From: Rhizophlyctis rosea
Lineage: Eukaryota; Chytridiomycota; Chytridiomycetes; Rhizophlyctidales; Rhizophlyctidaceae
DNA length: 64,000 bases
Assembly (NCBI GenBank): GCA_027596075.1
Contig: JADGJC010000079.1
Span: 1-64,000, forward strand
Direction of reading: 5' to 3'
Part shown: positions 32,472-44,451 of the stretch, piece after piece
Position numbering within the stretch: position 1 is the first letter of the stretch
Layout of the letters: every line of letters starts with the position of its first letter
Translations under genes and position numbers: made by a program
Notes under the pieces: generated by a model
What the model was told of the DNA's origin: nothing
Seen by the model: only the letters and a program-made list of their open reading frames with translations
Databases searched by the model: none

Positions 32472-34307
32472 TCAAGGTCTCCAAGTGATGACTTGTATGG
32501 CACGGCGGGCAGCTTCGGCCAGCTGGGTGTTTTTGGATTCCGTGAAGGTTTGGAGCTGATAATTGAGACATGCACTTCAGTTTTGTGTCCACACAATCTC
32601 GGATGGAGAACCATCGATGCCATCAAACAATTTCGCATGCCACTGAACCTCCAACACGTTCCCTTCCCAGCGCAACATACCTGCTTGATTGCTCCATGCA
32701 GCTGGAACCTCCCTCTATAATCCTCCGCGCAGTTTGTAATGGTCTTGATAACGTTCAACAGGATAGATTCATTTTGGTCGTTGAGGAGCTCCACAAGGGT
32801 TGGGAGAGCGTTCTCACGGACCATTAGGCGTTTGGCGTCGCAGTCTATTGTTATGCTATTTTTGGGATAGTCAGTCAAGCGGTTTCGAAAGTGGACTATG
32901 AAGCAACGGAAGCATATTCGGCAACCATTCGCGTAAAGGCAACCCCTTGATCCTCGACCCATGACCAGGAGAAATATGTACCTCATGAGTGCCCCTGCTG
33001 CGGCGGCACGAACTTCGGCCTTGCGTGCAACTAGCAGGTCGATAAGAACCGGCACAGTTTGTTCTCTGCATGCGATGCGTTTGGCTTCTGGGTAAAAACT
33101 GCGAATGTAATGCTATAAGTCAATAGCTGATCGGCGCTGTTCACCACCGCCCAGTCCAAATTCCAAATCATTCCTCAACCCAACCATTCCACTAAAAGTT
33201 CACCCGCATACCTCAACATCATAATACACCTCGCCCCAGCAACCTTCACCCCCGTCACCATCTCCTTCTTCACCAACCCCGTCAATGCCTCCATCGCCCC
33301 ACTCTCCAGCGCGTCCCGCGGCATGGACGGTTCCCGCCCTAACCGGATGCAGTTATAGCACGTTTCAAGGATTGGAATCTTAATTTCGGTACGTTCTGTG
33401 GCGAGCTTTTGGATAAGAGATGGGAAGAGAGCGAAGGATAGGAGGGAGTCGACGCCTGTAAATGTTTTATATGGGAAATGGGTTATGAGAGTTTGGACCG
33501 ACAGCAGTATGGACGTGGGACCATACCGGCTTGCTGTGTGGTTGTGCGGGAGAATGTTTCGTGGACTTGTTTGCGGACGAGGTCGTCTTGGTCGTCGAAC
33601 TGGATTGTTGTGTTAGACTCAGAACGGGCATGCAGCATATCTCACGACTGGCCCATTACCATTTTGGACAAAGGCATAAGAGTTTCATTCTCAATTATGC
33701 CCGTTCTTCCAACAGCATGTCCTGAAAGAATGTGCGGGAACGGATGTGAATACCCCCACAGTCAATGAAAACTCGGAACATCTTATGGCTCATTGATTTT
33801 GAAAGATACGGTACCAGAAAGAATCAAGAAACACTCCGTGGTTTTTTGCCGGACAGTCAAATCTGATTCGCTCAGCATACGAGTAAGCTTGACGACGATA
33901 TCTGAGAACGAGTGTCATGAGCTATCACGACGAGAAGGCACATTCTGCCTTGCCAATCTCAACCAACCTTCACTCAAACTCTGTGCAATGTTCTGTGGAT
34001 TATGGAACAAATCCGCCAAGAACACAAGCGCGCGTTGGCGGACGAAGAGAGTTTCTGATGAGAGTTCGCCTATCTAGATCTTCTCAATGAGTCCCTTATT
34101 GTCAACACACATGCAAAAGTTCCTGACGAGGAAAATTACCAACTTCGGCACCGCCCTTTTCCCATACGCCAATTGCTGTTTCGTAGGATCCACATCCTGG
34201 GGAAGAGTCGGCACCATGGATTGGACCACATCTCTTGAATCCAGGACGGAGGCGGAGGAGGATGTAAGGTTGTAGAGGCTGCTGTTGGAGGGGAGGACGT
34301 CGGTCAT
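32472..34307 (-). CDS. RSPH14: Radial spoke head protein 14 homolog (RTDR1), armadillo-like
   Basis: Nine exons: 34307-34140, 34073-33968, 33901-33815, 33721-33660, 33599-33527, 33455-33212, 33098-32982, 32855-32681, 32555-32472; 371 aa. The start of the conserved region, DVDPTKQQLAYGKRAVPKL, matches the RSPH14 opening, followed by ELSSETLFVRQRALVFLADL, LTVRQKTTECFLIL and GHAVGRTGIIENE. Later come armadillo-like repeats (ALESGAMEALTGLVKKEM, RAAAAGALM, ENALPTLVELL). The family stabilises or docks axonemal radial spokes. The gene is expected only in flagellated lineages, so it supports a chytrid-like origin. It converges on MTR4 (291 nt between stops). Confidence 0.93.
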
Positions 34308-35117
34308 AATCGAACGACGGTTTTGGTATTGCGAAATTGATGGGAAATGAACGAGGTATGATATCTTACGGGAGTCCAATGTGACATGTGCTAGCTGCGA
34401 GCTACTGACATTAACCATGCCTTGTCCGGACGGACATCCGCCGATCAAGTCATCAATATGGTGATTAGGTGAGCTCTCGGCTGCGCAAAAAAGTCGATCA
34501 TCCAGCAAATCCGTCTAATCCAGCCTGAGGAGCGGGAGCCTATTTTAGAAAATTCAAACTAAAATTGGGTTAGCACGGCTCGAACAAGGCTGTTTTCACG
34601 TACACTCATACTCATATGGAAATGATACATAATTAATACGCATCCGTCAAAGTTGTCGCCTCCTGTTCAGAAATCGACAACCTCGATCTTCAGTATTGCC
34701 TACACAGCATGCATTTCACACGGTGCGTTCTGTGCTGACTCCGGTCTAGGCGCAGCACAGGGCGAGAAGTCCCAGACCTCCTATACCAGGAACCACCGGG
34801 TCTGCCGTCAAAAAGTTCAGGGAGCAGAGCAGCGGGCAAGATGGAGTGATCTGTGGAAATGGGAGAACAAGACGCGTGCTGCTCAAATCCAGGTGACGCG
34901 TCTGGTGTTCTGACATGTGCGGTAACTGAGATAAATTGAGCCCACCATGGTCGACAAATCGCTTCTGAGCCTTTTGAGATGTTTTTCACTGCTTCAACAG
35001 AGAATATCAGACACAAGGCCAGCAACGATACGGGCACAAGTTTGATCAAAAACTTCTACTTTACAAATCACGGCAAAGGTTCAATAAAACTATTTATATA
35101 TGTACAATGGTCTCACT
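34308..35117. other. Intergenic
   Basis: Upstream flank of RSPH14 and downstream flank of the b5 reductase. No supported gene. Confidence 0.4.
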
Positions 35118-36751
35118 CTAGAATTTGTAAACGTCGTTCTCCGTGTATCTATAAGAGAGAGGGGTGAGCGTGGGAACGAAGAACATTGCAAATGATATGG
35201 CGAACTTACCCCAACTTCTTCAAGATACCACCAACCTCGCCCTGCTTGTAGTCGGGAGTCTTCGTTCCAGAAACTACGGGAACATTCCGTCAACCTTTCT
35301 GCACCAGCCCAAAATGGTGCAACGCTGAATTACTACGATCACTTACTAGCCGCCAACATTTGGTTAGGTCCGCAAATGAAGACCTTGCCTTCTCCGGGCT
35401 TGGGCAACTTCTCCTTAATGATCTGCTCACTAACGTAGCCGACGCCCTCGGTCCATCCCTTGGGAGGCTTCTCAAGAACATAGTAGACTTCGATCCGGTC
35501 AGGGTTTTGCTTCTTGAGCCCGTCAAAGTAGCTTCGGAGAAGAATGTCCTCCTCAGCAATGTTGGCAAACACCAAGGTGACCTTGGTCTTGTCTTCTGGG
35601 TTGCTCAGAATCCGCTGAATGACTTGAAGGTTGGGGGTGATACCTGTTCATCCATTGTATCAGAAATGGAGCACGCGAGTTTCATTATTCGACGACTACT
35701 CATACCAGTTCCACCAGCAATGAGACCAACGTGCTTGAACTCGTTCGCCTTGTAAGGCCACTTGGGAATGGGACCCTTGATATCCAACTTGTCTCCGGGC
35801 TTCAAGCTGAAGATATGAGTGGACATGGGACCATCTAAATGTTCAATGCGATGAGTGATCATTAACCCACGAGAACAAACATAGGTCAAACTGCGCCTCG
35901 TGCCATTACTCACTAGGGTATTTCTTGATCAACAGGTCGAAGTAACCGGTGTAACCGTCGGCGGGGTCTTCAAGAGGAGTGTCTTCAAGGACACAAGCAC
36001 AGCTGTTAGATAATGGAAATAGAGACATCTGAAGAATTTATTATCCTACAAGGGCGAATGACGACGTTGGGCTTTCCATCAGCCTTGACACCGTCCTGGA
36101 ACTTTGTGACGACAGCGCTAGCAGTGGGCAAACCCAGCTCAGTAGTGCCCTCAGGCAAAGCGAATCTGGGCGGATTCGGCATTAGGCAACTTTCATAGAT
36201 CCCTCGCGAAGTGTGTCATGAGCTACCAACCGGAATTTCTTGGTGTTATGGTTAACGGGAAGAACCTCCTTCAATTCGAAGGGAACGAACTTGTCGGCGA
36301 CAAGCGCCGGGACCGGGTTGGCAACCTGTTTGGTATTAACCTTCTTGCTTCCATCCTGCGTGGTGTAGTAGTAGTAACCTACATCAGCCGAAGATTCAAT
36401 CACAGTGTCAGTGGTCATTGTGGATGATAGTGACGGAAAGAAGGCAAACGGCCGGGGGGAAAGGAAGGAACAAAGTGTCTTGAAGACAGTGGGGAATATT
36501 CTTATCTCGATCCATTAAATACTCCACTCCCACGCCCTAAGCACGCCAACCTCCGCGCCTATTACACCATATGCTCTGTACTACTCACCACCACCAACCA
36601 ACGCCCCGGGAATCAGGACCCACTTCACGAGCGGATTCAACCCACCACTAGGCTGAGATCCCGCCGCCTCCGTAGCATACGCCCTCCTCGACGTAGTCTT
36701 TCCAGCGACCATAAAGGCCCTGCAAGTAGATTGCGCGGTGCGGAATAGCAT
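35118..36751 (-). CDS. MCR1: NADH-cytochrome b5 reductase, MCR1-like
   Basis: Eight exons: 36751-36589, 36378-36231, 36165-36050, 35982-35914, 35834-35706, 35643-35347, 35273-35210, 35148-35118; 338 aa. FAD/NADH flavoenzyme passing electrons to cytochrome b5. A mitochondrial presequence (MLFRTAQSTCRAFMVAGKTT) and a hydrophobic anchor (PLVKWVLIPGALVGGG) lead into GYYYY, as in MCR1. The FAD motif RPYTPLED is formed across the exon 3/4 border. The NADH site is LIAGGTGITPNLQ. CGPNQM and the C-terminal VYKF fit the family. Intron 2 (GTTGGT...CCCAG) restores KKFRFALPEGTTELG. Intron 1 contains an in-frame ATG at 36418 that could give a shorter form without presequence (see findings). Confidence 0.93.
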
Positions 36752-37755
36752 TTTGTGCTGGTGGGTTTGGTTATGTGTGGATGGAGAGGACCAGATCCAA
36801 AAGTAGATGAGTTGAAGCAGGGTTGACAAATCTGGTAGCGGAAGAATAGCTTCCCCTTTCCCCCGTGTCTCCTTGGTCCCTGACTCCCTGTCGCGTCAAC
36901 GCGTCACAACAGCTCGTCACCACTGCGCGTGGCTTGTATATTTAATCGCACATGCTCAGATACAGTTTAGGAAGTCACTTTAGTTCATGTGACTTGATTC
37001 AATATTGGCTAATCAATCCGTAATTCACGTCGTTCGGATCTTGCGCCGGCTCCGGGGTCTCCCTCCGATGGGCTGACGTCTACCTCCGATGACCGGCACC
37101 GCATGTGGATGAGCTACACCAGCAAAAGGAGTTCAACTTGCTAAATGCAGACGGGTTTCAGAAATGACCGCACCATATAAGTAAAATTGTTACATTGATT
37201 GCAACCTTGTCTCCGTCGGCCACACCGTCATGGGCTCCGCTTTACTATTTCATTCATCTCCGCGGGTCCGATGCCGATGTATGTAGAAAACACTACCGCA
37301 CCGAGAAAGTGTGACAAACGTGAAGGCGGATTATGAGTGGGGTGGGAAGACCATTTTTGGTGAAAGGAGCAACATTCGGGATTTGAGTTGCCACAGGGGC
37401 CGGCCCATTGCTGCATCTGTGATGAGTCGAATCTTCCATGAGCGAGAAGACAGGTCCACATGACAAATCGGCGAGTGGCCCGGTGGATGCTGGATGGTTC
37501 ACGCGCAGTAGCCGCGGAGAATTGGCGCTGCACACTTGCGGTCGATGTGGGAAAAAGACATTCAAGGGAACACCCGTCCGCCCCTGTCGGATTGAGCAAT
37601 CCTCCCACATCCCAGTCTTCCAATTCTAGAATGGCTAGCTTGACGCGTACCAAAAAGTCACCCACAACACCTTCAAAAAGCAGGCCATGAAAGGCGAAGG
37701 TACCCCACTCGACTGGAATGAATACATGCTAATGCTGCATGAACCCTGTCCCAAG
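36752..37755. other. Intergenic
   Basis: Divergent spacer of about 1 kb between the b5 reductase and the cutinase gene. Open frames on both strands at 37228-37690 lack domains and overlap each other; I take them as chance. Confidence 0.4.
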
Positions 37756-37763
37756 TATATAAA
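37756..37763 (+). promoter_or_regulatory. TATA box of the cutinase gene
   Basis: TATATAAA, 77 nt upstream of the ATG at 37833, followed by a pyrimidine-rich leader (CCGCTCCTTCCTCC-like). Confidence 0.6.
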
Positions 37764-37832
37764 CCCATCATCTACCCTTCACCGCTCCTTCCTCCAATCC
37801 TTCCTCATACCCCAGACAACCCACCGTCCACC

Positions 37833-39238
37833 ATGTCTTCCAAGTTGATCGCCGCTTCCTCCGTGCTCTTCGCCGTGGGCGCCATGGCCCAATCCTGCCC
37901 CGGTGTCATGGTCTTCGGAGCTCGTGAGACCACCGCTTCCCCCGGTTACGGTTCCACTGCCACATTGTGCGTATCGTTAGAAAGACCAATACGCATGTTG
38001 CAAAACGAAAACTCACATGCAATCAATTTGACAGGGTGAACCAAGTCGTTTCCGCCTACTCTGGCGCGCAGTCCCAAGCTATCTCCTACCCTGCCTGCGG
38101 TGGCCAATCCTCATGCGGCGGTGTGTCGTACGACTCTTCTGCCCAACAGGGTCAATCGGCCGTTGCCAGCGCCGTCAACTCGTTCAACTCCCGCTGCCCC
38201 AACGCCCAGATCGTGTTGATTGGGTACTCTCAGGTATGTGCTGAATTGAAGTCATTGCCTTCAACAAAGCGTCAGTAAGTAACGTAATCAATTAGGGAGG
38301 ACAAATCACCGACCACGCCTACTGCGATGGTTTGATCAACTCCGCCGCCGTCGCCAAAATCGCTGCCGTCATTGAGTTCGGTGCCCCGACCTTCGTCGCT
38401 GGTCTCTCCTACAACGTCGGTTCCTGCAGTGCTCAAGGCGTAAGTTGGAAAACACCACTCAATCCCTCCTCCTATCCAACCATTTTCTTGCTGCCCGATC
38501 CCTCTAAAAACACAGTTCGCTGCCCGCGCCCGTGGCTTCCAATGCAAAAACTCCGGCGCCAAGATCCAATCCTACTGTGACTCCCGCGACCCGTACTGCT
38601 GTACCGGCAGCGATGCCAACGTCCACAACAACTACCAGAGCCAGTACGGCTCCGCTGCCCTTTCGTTCATCAAGTCGAAGTTGTCTAGCAGTGGCGGTGG
38701 CACTGGCGGCAACACTGGCGGCAACACTGGTGGCAACACTGGGGGCAACACTGGCGGTAGCACCGGTGGTTCAACGTCGTGCACCAACACCAACGTTCCC
38801 AACGGTAAGTTGACAGATATGAGGCGGTGATAATTTGTGAATGGAAGGAGCATGGATGAATTCCTCTACGGCACATCCATCTAATCGCTTGCTGCACATT
38901 CATACCTCCCACCTCCAGACCCGTACGGATGCGCCCAACAAGCCTCTTGGGGCAACTGCAACCAGAGCTGGATGCAATCTCCTTACTGCAACCAGGTAAA
39001 TATCCATCAGATTCAAACATTTTCCATAATTTGTCCTCACATCTTTCCCTCCCAACCTTTCCAGTCCTGCGGCCGCTGCAGCAGCTCAGGCGGATCCACC
39101 GGCGGCAGCACCAGCACCTGCACGGACACCGCCGTCCCTGGCGACCCGTACGGTTGCTCTCAGCAAGCCTCTTGGGGTAACTGCGGTCAGTCTTGGATGC
39201 AGAGTCCTTACTGTAACAAGTCTTGCAAGCGTTGTTAG
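37833..39238 (+). CDS. Secreted cutinase-family (CE5) esterase with two ShK-like Cys modules
   Basis: Exons 37833-37966, 38035-38233, 38296-38439, 38516-38804, 38919-38995, 39065-39238; 338 aa. Signal peptide MSSKLIAASSVLFAVGAMAQ. The CE5 alpha/beta-hydrolase domain has GARETTASPGYGS, nucleophile S110 in GYSQGG (split by an intron), D184 in DPYCC and H196 in NVHNNY. CE5 enzymes are cutinases or acetylxylan esterases, so a role on plant cell wall or cuticle is likely. A Gly/Asn/Thr linker (GGNTGGNTGG, bases 38694-38772) follows. Two near-identical six-Cys modules end the protein (DPYGC.QQASWGNC.QSWMQSPYCN.SC..C), spaced like ShK/ShKT domains and probably a surface- or substrate-binding tail. 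A TATA box is at 37756. Confidence 0.9.
38694..38772 (+). repeat. Coding 15-nt tandem repeat in the cutinase linker
   Basis: Tandem GGCAACACTGG(T/C)GGC units encode the repeated GGNTG linker between the esterase and the first Cys module. Copy number is likely to vary between strains. Confidence 0.8.
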
Positions 39239-39926
39239 ATAGTGCATTCTAATATGGTGGATGCGGAGCTTTCACTGTAGCAAGTCTTTCAAAGCTTTGT
39301 TAGATGGTGCATCGCAAAAAGTCTTTGAGGAAGATTTCATGGCTTTGTATGACTTTTGTGATAACGGTGTCCATGATACATGGCCATGGGCCGGGAGGTG
39401 CTGGATCGCCTCCTTACCCAGACAACAATATAAGTATGCTCTGTCTGATTCGCTGTGTCCAATTCAGTGTTGTATACATGGTTCTTTCAAGAAGTGTGCC
39501 GTGAATTTTGGATTGCAATTAGAACCATACTTTACAGATATATGCGATGGGGCAAGTCGTGATGTTCATTCCTCGTTTCGATCACATGCGGGCGGGAAGG
39601 AAACAATCCTGGCTGCAGGCGAAACAAGATTGGCACTGATTTCTGCGATGGGGTACTCGTTTGACTTTCTGCCAAACAGCTGCGCCCAGAGCCAATCTCA
39701 AGCAAGTGTTGTCATGTCCGAATTTCATTTCGGTAAACAATGCGGCTGAGGAAAGGGCACCCTGATCGTTGGATCGCTAGACCCGCGCGACTGAGAGTTG
39801 ACATTTTGTCCTCGTCTATTTTTGACTTTCACATCACAAACCCTCTGCCACAGCACAAACCGCAACCAACTAAAGGAGACAAAACATTTCGCTGAACTGC
39901 AATACACCCGCAAACGAATTCACACT
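39239..39926. other. Intergenic
   Basis: Just after the stop (39250-39310) the sequence echoes the end of the cutinase gene (TGTAGCAAGTCTT..., GTTAGAT), suggesting a short tandem duplication of the last coding bases. Otherwise nothing supported. Confidence 0.45.
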
Positions 39927-41781
39927 ATGCCCTACGAAGGCGGCACAGACTGCATCGCAACACCCGGGTTCGCCGGCTTCGTCCCCTCCCTCAAATACCA
40001 ATTCGGCCTAACCTACGGCAATGCCACCCGCCACATCCTCCGCACAGACCCATCCCTCAAACAAGGCATAATGCAACAGGAGATCGCAACGAGAAAGCAA
40101 ACCTCCCGAGCTGAACACTTGTCCCGCGTTGCTGCCGAGGCTGCATCGGATGTTGTTGCTGACATGGCTGCGGGGAGTGGGACTGGTGTTAGTTTGAATA
40201 TACAGGAAGTGATTCCCGGGCGGGGTGGGGCGAGGAAGGCTGCTGCTGCGAAGGGAGAGTGTCCGGGGGGTGATGAGCCGCATGATTGGGTTTGGAGTGG
40301 GGGGAGGAAGTATGCTACGGGTGATGATCGGTTTTCGTTCCCGCCTGTGCCTGGGTACACTGGTGAGTATTTTTGCAATGAGTAATTGAACAGAATTCTG
40401 TGCATTCGTCAGTAGTGCTTCAATTGATGCGTTTGTTCCATGCATTCCTCATTCAATGTCACTCCGACCATCTGCAGGCTTCATTCCCCGCTCCAAAGAA
40501 CATTTCGGCCGCCCCTACGTAGAAACCACCAACGCATCCCTCGACGACTTCCAAACCATGCTCCAAGCAAAGAACGCCCTCCCCCCACGCGTCCGCCGCA
40601 TCAAAGAAGCTTACAAGGACAACAAACGCCCAACCCCCACCGCACCAACAAACAACCGCACCTCCTACCACCCGCAACCTCCTTCCCAACAACGGAAACG
40701 CGGCGTCCCCGTCGGCGGTGGATTCGCAGGCGGAAACGCCAGCGGCGCCGCGTTGGGCAGTTCGACAGGCGGAATGCCGACGTCGACTCAAGCGTGGAGA
40801 GGGGATGTGCCGACGTTTATGTACTCTGCGGCGGCGCATAGTCCGATTGATGATGTTAGTCCGTATCATCTGCCGCAGGGGCATCCGGAAAAGACTTTTA
40901 TTGGGGGGTATACGGGGTTTGTGCCGAGGCACAGGAATTATTTTGGAGAGGTGGGGTATTGATTCTTCGGGACTGGGTTGTTCATCGTTGTTTTGGGCAT
41001 CCAATCCATCGCTAACAAGGATCCACTTCCAAACGAAAAGCCTTACCAAGACAGCGTCCGCGAAGCACTGGACGAGTTCACCGCGCCCAAGGCGGTAAAG
41101 GACCCTTACCTCGACCCACATGCGTATGACAAAGTTGAAAGGAAGAACATCGTTGGAACGAACCCCATCCCTGGTACGATCCAAAAGTTGATGTTGAAGA
41201 GTGACAAATGACAATCTGGAGTATGATTGGACCACTAACGACCACTAACACATCAAATCACAGGCTTCACAGGCTTCATCCCGGGCAGCCGAACACTCTA
41301 CTCGACGACATTTGGACGAACATTCAACATTGCATATGACAACTTCAACCGGAGGGACGAGAAGGGGTGAGTGTGAAAAACCACTGTCTGAAATAAGCGG
41401 ATGGACATGATTTGACGGTTCATCATCATATTGACACCCACCCCGTCGTAGCCACTACGAAACGTCCCTCGAACCCTCCCTTCCAAAGAAGAACCTCAAC
41501 AACACTCTCCCCATCCCCGGTTACAGAGGTCACAGTAAGTTTCGGGAGCCAAAGTGCATCGAACCCAATGAGCCTTCAACCGCGTTTTCTCACCACTACC
41601 AATCGTTCAACTTCCATTTCTCATCCTCACAGTCCCCAAATTCATCTTCTCCGCCGAAAGACCCTATGGCATCTCCTCCAAAGAATGCATCCAATCCTTC
41701 AAGCGCGAGCGCTGGTTGGAGGATCACCCTCAAATGCCAATTTCTGGTCCGACTCCGAGTGGTGTGCAGTTGGCAGTATAG
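39927..41781 (+). CDS. FAM166/CIMIP2-like ciliary microtubule inner protein
   Basis: Six exons: 39927-40362, 40478-40950, 41020-41173, 41264-41366, 41452-41534, 41633-41781; 465 aa. It is built from repeated PGYxGFxPxxxxxFGxxY words: TPGFAGFVPSLKYQFGLTYG, VPGYTGFIPRSKEHFGRPY, IGGYTGFVPRHRNYFGE, IPGFTGFIPGSRTLYSTTFG, IPGYRGHIPKFIF. These are the signature of FAM166 (CIMIP2) proteins, which line the lumen of axonemal doublet microtubules. Several repeats are split by introns after the Pro-Gly-Tyr part and are restored by splicing, which supports the model. A Gly/Ala/Ser-rich spacer lies around residues 240-270. With RSPH14 and CYB5D1 it shows an intact flagellar gene set. Confidence 0.85.
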
Positions 41782-42127
41782 GTGGTTCTATACCCGAGTT
41801 TTGGTGAGATAGGTATTCTAGCATTTCATAGACGTAGGGAGCAGTTTTCACGACAGAGTATGCAGAATACTGATAGGAAGGAGATCGTGTGTATGTTATT
41901 CGAATAGAAAGTTTAGTCAATGGTGATACTAAACAATGTTTCTTTCGTCGTGGGAATGGCAGCGTGCTAGATTCCGGCAGATTCCGGAGCAGTCCCAACT
42001 TACAAAATTGCGATTATAAAGCCCCACACCTGCGCACTCAAACGAAATGCCTTATTTGATACATCAAAAACAATATTCTAAAACGTCTTATCTACATACA
42101 AAGCAACAATTCCCTCCAAAATCACCT
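41782..42127. other. Short convergent intergenic stretch
   Basis: 346 nt between the stops of two convergent genes. AT-rich with no feature seen. Confidence 0.4.
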
Positions 42128-44019
42128 CTAAAACCCACTCATCTGATAGGCATCCCTCCTCTCCTTCTGCCACCACGGCCTCGCAGCCCTCTTCCCCCTC
42201 CAATAAACCACCCCAATAATAACCAAAAGCACAATCAACACCCCCGCCACAATCCCCCCCTTCGCTCCCGTACTCAACCCATTACCCGCGGCAGCAGCCG
42301 AATCCGCATGGAAATGCACCATGTAAATCTCATTCGTCGAATCCGACCCAATGAAAAGTCGTCCACGGTTGTCAAAGGTGATACCGACGGGGCGGACACA
42401 CTTTGTGAAGGCTTTTGGTGTACCTTCGTCTTTGCAGAGCGTTGCGGCGTTTTCTACTTCGAAGACGGTTTCCAGGCGGGATTGAATGGGTGCGCCGTTG
42501 GAGAAGGGGAGACGGACTACGTTGTAACCTACAAAATCCGGATTCCATAATTTCAGGCCAATAGGCATGAGAAGCAGCAGAGCTCGTTGTAGCAATACCA
42601 CATACCTTTAGGAGTTTTGCTAGTCACACTCCCATGCACAGTTAGGAACATGTCGCCCTTCATTTCACAAGGGAAACTATGTGTGTCAAAACCGCATCCA
42701 TTATTATCTCCAAAGAACGTCATGGCAAGCGGTGAGGAATGAGCTGGCATTGTTGCATTTGGTGGTACGTTGTTCGTGGTGTTTTGGCACCATGCGTTGT
42801 CTAAGGGTGCACTGTTGCTCCAGGATAGTTGAGTGCTGGCGCTGGGTCCGTTACCGCCTGCGGTGAAGCACCATGGCCCTATATGGTTGTTGTTAGATAT
42901 TCATGATGGAAATATGATAACAATGCAGGACTTACATCCATAAAATGAATCATTCTTCAGAACATTGATCTCATCTAGGGGTGATTGTTCATGAGAATCA
43001 TCCAAGGATAGGCTATCAATGGTGCGATTCGTGATGTCAGAACCCAGATCTGCTGCCCAAAGGTTTCCCGATGTGTCTGGTTTGAAGTTTCAAAGTCAGA
43101 AGGAATAGCATCACCACGACCTTGAGTCTATTATTCCCTTACCAAACGTCATCCCCACTGCATTTCGAATACCATCGGCCCTGTAATGCATGCCGTCAGC
43201 ATCAAACTGTTGTGGCATCGTGCACCGGGGTTTTGAGAATGACAATCATACCAGATGTTCCCTTGCTGATAGAAATCATAACCACCATTGGGAATGGAAG
43301 AGACATCAAACCATCTAACCAGTCCATGCTGAGGATTTTGGACATCATCGGCAACATTTCCGATAGAGACGAAGAGATGATTGGTATTTGTGTTGTGGAA
43401 AGTTAGGGTTCGGGTTATGCTTCCGACAAGGTTACCACTAGAATCACGGGGAGCTGAGATGTTTTGAACCTGACAAGATACAAGTCAGATTGACGAAACG
43501 CCACAGGGAGAGATATTGACTACCTACCACCACAGTGCCTTTGGAAGGATCCAAAATATCCCGATTCCCAGCTGTGTATTGCCATCTCGTGACGGCGGTT
43601 GGGGTACTCAAATAGCTGAAGTCATGATTGAGCACAACTGTCCACTATTATGCGATGACCCCAACTCACATATATCCGTTGGAAAACGCGAACCCATGGT
43701 TCCATTGATCCGGAGCTTTCTCTCCTAGCCCGGGAACATTGACCATAGTCTGCGACAATATGGTCTTGTTCTGCCACTGACCGCTGCCCGGTGTGTCTTC
43801 CCATACCGCTTGCACGGTGGAAAGGGTTGAGCGACCAGGGCAAAGGGCGAGGAGTTGTTGACCATCCCATAAGATTGTACGGACACGTTGGCAGGTGGAT
43901 ATGATAGTTGCTGATAGGCCTGAGAAGGAAGCGGCAGGGTAGGCCAGGGTGGTTTGGGAAAGGGTGGAGGGGAGGAGGGAGCTCGCCAATGCGGCGGTGA
44001 GGATGTGGGATATGTGCAT
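42128..44019 (-). CDS. Sorbosone-dehydrogenase-like beta-propeller membrane protein
   Basis: Seven exons: 44019-43670, 43615-43528, 43469-43252, 43180-43143, 43076-42936, 42878-42606, 42528-42128; 502 aa. Signal peptide MHISHILTAALASSLLPSTLSQ. The body has the repeated strands of the glucose/L-sorbosone dehydrogenase propeller family: NHGFAFSNGYIYLSTPTAV, SITRTLTFHNTNTNHLFVSIGN, RADGIRNAVGMTFD-type block (ADGIRNAVGMTFD), NLWAADLGSD, and VRPVGITFDNRGRLFIGSD. A TM helix (GIVAGVLIVLLVIIGVVYW) and a short basic tail end it, so it is extracellular and single-pass. These proteins are presumed PQQ-dependent or merely structural propellers; the substrate is unknown. A second Met 18 residues upstream of 44019 is out of a good context. 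Confidence 0.85.
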
Positions 44020-44451
44020 GGTTGCGTGGGATTTATGTGGAAGGCAGTTAGTTGGCGGTCTTATAGTGTCCAATCGACATAGGTACAGCGCTTCGGAAGA
44101 GGACCAGCTCTTCCACCTTGCAACTGGAGGGAAAGAGGAGAAGAAATGAAAGACTTGTTTGTTTACATTGCATGGGGAATGGGTTGGATAGCTTATTGCG
44201 CCACACGTGGTTTGACGTCACCCCTTGTTCTTCCAAAAACCTAAATATGTATCCGCCCCATATAGCCTCATTGGGTAAATGGGATGTGCTGGAGGCAAAC
44301 TTGAAGCACCTCAGCACTTCATCTCTCAATCCTTCGCTTTCCCACTCCAGTAACAAGTCTTCAGAAGTATACCCTCTTCTTTCCTACCACAACTATCATA
44401 AAGACAAGCGCTCACTCTAGTCGGCTCACCACGGTTGATTTGTGCTCTATC
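44020..44451. promoter_or_regulatory. Divergent promoter region (propeller protein / PHD protein)
   Basis: 432 nt between the two ATGs. No clear TATA box on either strand, so the promoter is assigned by position only. Confidence 0.35.

Noticed and set aside
37228..37690. Overlapping open frames on both strands upstream of the cutinase gene
   Set aside because: No domain, no splice support and mutual overlap; treated as chance.
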